From Simkania negevensis (GTDB taxonomy: Bacteria > Chlamydiota > Chlamydiia > Chlamydiales > JAFITR01): a stretch of DNA of 14,290 bases. Location of the stretch: the NCBI GenBank assembly GCA_017116025.1, contig JAFITR010000024.1:1-14290 (forward strand). The letters are read 5' to 3'. Positions within the stretch are counted from its first letter, which is position 1, and every line of letters begins with the position of its first letter. This document shows positions 12,745 to 14,290 of this stretch, one piece after another. Below the pieces are notes generated by a model. The model ran no database searches. It saw only the letters and a list, made by a program, of their open reading frames with translations, and was not told the DNA's origin. A program made the translations under genes and the position numbers.

Positions 12745-14253
12745 TTACTGAGGCAAAGGATTAACAAGCAAATGTGAAGAAGGTGGTGGTTCAGCTGTTT
12801 TCCTATTCATTCGATATTTATTAACGATTGAACGAAGAACGGTTTGATAATTTTCGTTGTTAAAAAAGTGCTCCCATATATTGTCCGAGTCGAGCACCGT
12901 TACATTGCTGATTCTTTCGAATTCTTTCCGATAGTACTGGCATCGTTCTTGTGCATATTTCTTAATAACTTGAGCGTCAAAACAATCAAGATCACGAGTA
13001 GCATCCCCATACGCTAAACGCCAAACAATTTCCTCGCTAGTTAACCCGTCTCTAAGCCCCTCATGTTTTCTCATCGCAAGATATTGAAGATTATAACAAC
13101 CCAATCTAGGAATGAGATCGCTGATGCTAGTGTAATTATGAGACTCGGGATGAGCTATTCCAGGTAGAATAAAAGACCATCCTCCAAAAGTAAAAATCCG
13201 GATTTTTTGTTTCTCTTGATGGGATAAAGATGTGAGGGCGTGCTCAACAATAGTTGCGCCTTGGCTATGAACGAATATAATAACAGGAACATCCCCTTGG
13301 CGTTCCGATACTGCTAGTAAATAACGAAGGAATTGAATTGCATTTTGAACAATAGCGGTAGTGAGGCCCATTTTTAAAAGTAGCGCAACACCGAACTCTT
13401 TAGTTCCCTTGAGGGTTTGATCATTCTGTAGCAACACGACTTGTTCATTTTCCGCTGCTTTTGAAATCAACAGAGCGGACTGCATTGCTTCTTTTTTTGT
13501 GTTGCTAATACCATTAATAAAACCCCACACACATTGGCCTACAACGTTTTCTCCTACCATGTGGGCGATAGTAGCAGGTTCTTCTGTTGCCTCAAAAAGC
13601 GATGGTCTTGCCAATGCAAACATCTGCATACGATAGTGTGGTCGGGAACGTAGATGCGTATCGCCATTGGAATGATGAACCACAACGGCATCGAGACGAT
13701 GTGCAATCGTCCAATTTATAGCTTCATCATGTGTTAAAGCTAAGTCTTTACCAACAAGGTAAAGATTTTCTTTGTCGAAGCATTCAATTTTTGCCGCTAT
13801 TTTAAGTAAGAGTGTAAATTCTTCATCTCCTGTACGAACAAAACCAGACAACTGCTCTATCGATGAAAGCAACGATTCAAATTCGACTTCGGTGAGTTCC
13901 TCTAGCTTAGTTTTCGGAGGCAGTCCGCTGGATGATGCCAGATCATGGGCAAGCTGTTTTGAAGAAGAGGAAGAATAATATGTGCTAATTGCATATAAAT
14001 CTGAGCGTTTCATTTGTCTAGAACGCAACCACTCTTTTAAAGCTTGATGACCCTGAATGGAAGTTGAAAAAATAGCGAGTTTATCCCACGCTCCTATCGA
14101 GCCATTTTTCTTTGCAAAACGATTGCGAGATTTAATGAGGCCGGGATTATTGATGCGCCACGCCAAATTCCCATTTTTTGCTACATATTTGCAATCAGTT
14201 CCATCTAAATAAATGGCCGTGTTGCCTTCCTTCCAACCCAATGTATATGTCAT
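12745..14253 (-). CDS. NNPG-domain protein with DUF687-like serine-hydrolase module
   Basis: The 502-aa product has no signal peptide. Residues about 25-140 match, from memory, a module widespread in phage and effector proteins that opens with W-R-x-N-N-P-G-N: here AWRINNPGLI (31-40), then GSIGAWDKLAIF, a STSIQGHQALKEWL helix and SGLPPKTKLEELTEVE. The middle part contains WTIAHRLDAVVVHHSNGDTHLRSRP (in blocks from 181). The C-terminal half carries FINGIS (245-250), a strand plus nucleophile elbow IIFVHSQGA (Ser330), SISDLIPRLG (Asp379) and EHFFNNENYQTVLR (His462), in the same order as the Rhs tip encoded 6 kb away. A serine esterase/lipase-like activity is inferred. ATG 14253 follows an in-frame TGA 15 bases upstream; it lacks a ribosome site but overlaps a TGA of another frame (ATGA), suggesting coupling to a gene beyond the right edge. 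Confidence 0.85.
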   Translation of the reverse strand: MTYTLGWKEGNTAIYLDGTDCKYVAKNGNLAWRINNPGLIKSRNRFAKKNGSIGAWDKLAIFSTSIQGHQALKEWLRSRQMKRSDLYAISTYYSSSSSKQLAHDLASSSGLPPKTKLEELTEVEFESLLSSIEQLSGFVRTGDEEFTLLLKIAAKIECFDKENLYLVGKDLALTHDEAINWTIAHRLDAVVVHHSNGDTHLRSRPHYRMQMFALARPSLFEATEEPATIAHMVGENVVGQCVWGFINGISNTKKEAMQSALLISKAAENEQVVLLQNDQTLKGTKEFGVALLLKMGLTTAIVQNAIQFLRYLLAVSERQGDVPVIIFVHSQGATIVEHALTSLSHQEKQKIRIFTFGGWSFILPGIAHPESHNYTSISDLIPRLGCYNLQYLAMRKHEGLRDGLTSEEIVWRLAYGDATRDLDCFDAQVIKKYAQERCQYYRKEFERISNVTVLDSDNIWEHFFNNENYQTVLRSIVNKYRMNRKTAEPPPSSHLLVNPLPQ

Positions 14254-14288
14254 ACAAGGATAATCTCATTAAGTTCTGTCATTTGTAC
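14250..14288 (-). CDS. Possible C-terminal tail of an upstream gene
   Basis: A frame open from the window edge reads VQMTELNEIILV and stops at TGA (14250-14252), overlapping the next ATG as ATGA. Only twelve residues are visible, so this could be chance. The missing Shine-Dalgarno of the following gene is what makes a coupled upstream gene plausible. Confidence 0.3.
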   Translation of the reverse strand, partial: VQMTELNEIILV

Positions 14289-14290
14289 TC

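Noticed and set aside
1..14290. CRISPR array or complete insertion sequence
   Set aside because: No regularly spaced direct repeats and no transposase gene are present; only short inverted repeats occur.

Overview
The window looks like part of a chromosome from a chlamydia-related bacterium (order Parachlamydiales / 'environmental chlamydiae'). This is an inference from remembered protein families: a Sec-exported Rhs protein whose C-terminal tip resembles the chlamydial DUF687 domain, a second protein with the same hydrolase module behind an 'NNPG' N-terminal domain, and small exported paralogs of a kind I associate with chlamydia-like genomes. Genes are moderately AT-rich except the Rhs gene, which is visibly more GC-rich. 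I see no rRNA, tRNA, CRISPR array or complete insertion sequence.

Left part (1-2937): a gene entering from the left edge (N-terminal hydrophobic segment plus a domain resembling the LIC_10091 methyltransferase-like family) runs tail-to-tail into a minus-strand TIM-barrel amidohydrolase. Upstream of that, also on the minus strand, lies an exported alpha/beta hydrolase. A strong hairpin separates the two hydrolases, and a 12-bp inverted repeat brackets the amidohydrolase gene.

Middle (2938-4532): a 710-bp non-coding stretch holds a MITE-like element built from GGGACA units, a further compound hairpin, an AT-rich promoter region and a possible short leader ORF. It leads into a plus-strand class I methyltransferase that carries a Sec signal peptide.

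Right part (4546-14290): six minus-strand genes follow one another. In transcription order they are: a 502-aa NNPG/DUF687-like hydrolase, a three-TM small protein, a terminator and promoter candidate, an 1843-aa Rhs protein with a DUF687-like tip, two tandem-duplicated small exported proteins (the first translationally coupled to the Rhs stop through a GTGA overlap), and a four-TM membrane protein. The striking feature is that one predicted serine-hydrolase module occurs in two neighbouring but differently built proteins, each followed closely by small exported or membrane proteins. That layout resembles polymorphic effector/immunity loci. Whether the target is a rival bacterium, the host cell or the bacterium's own envelope cannot be told from the sequence.
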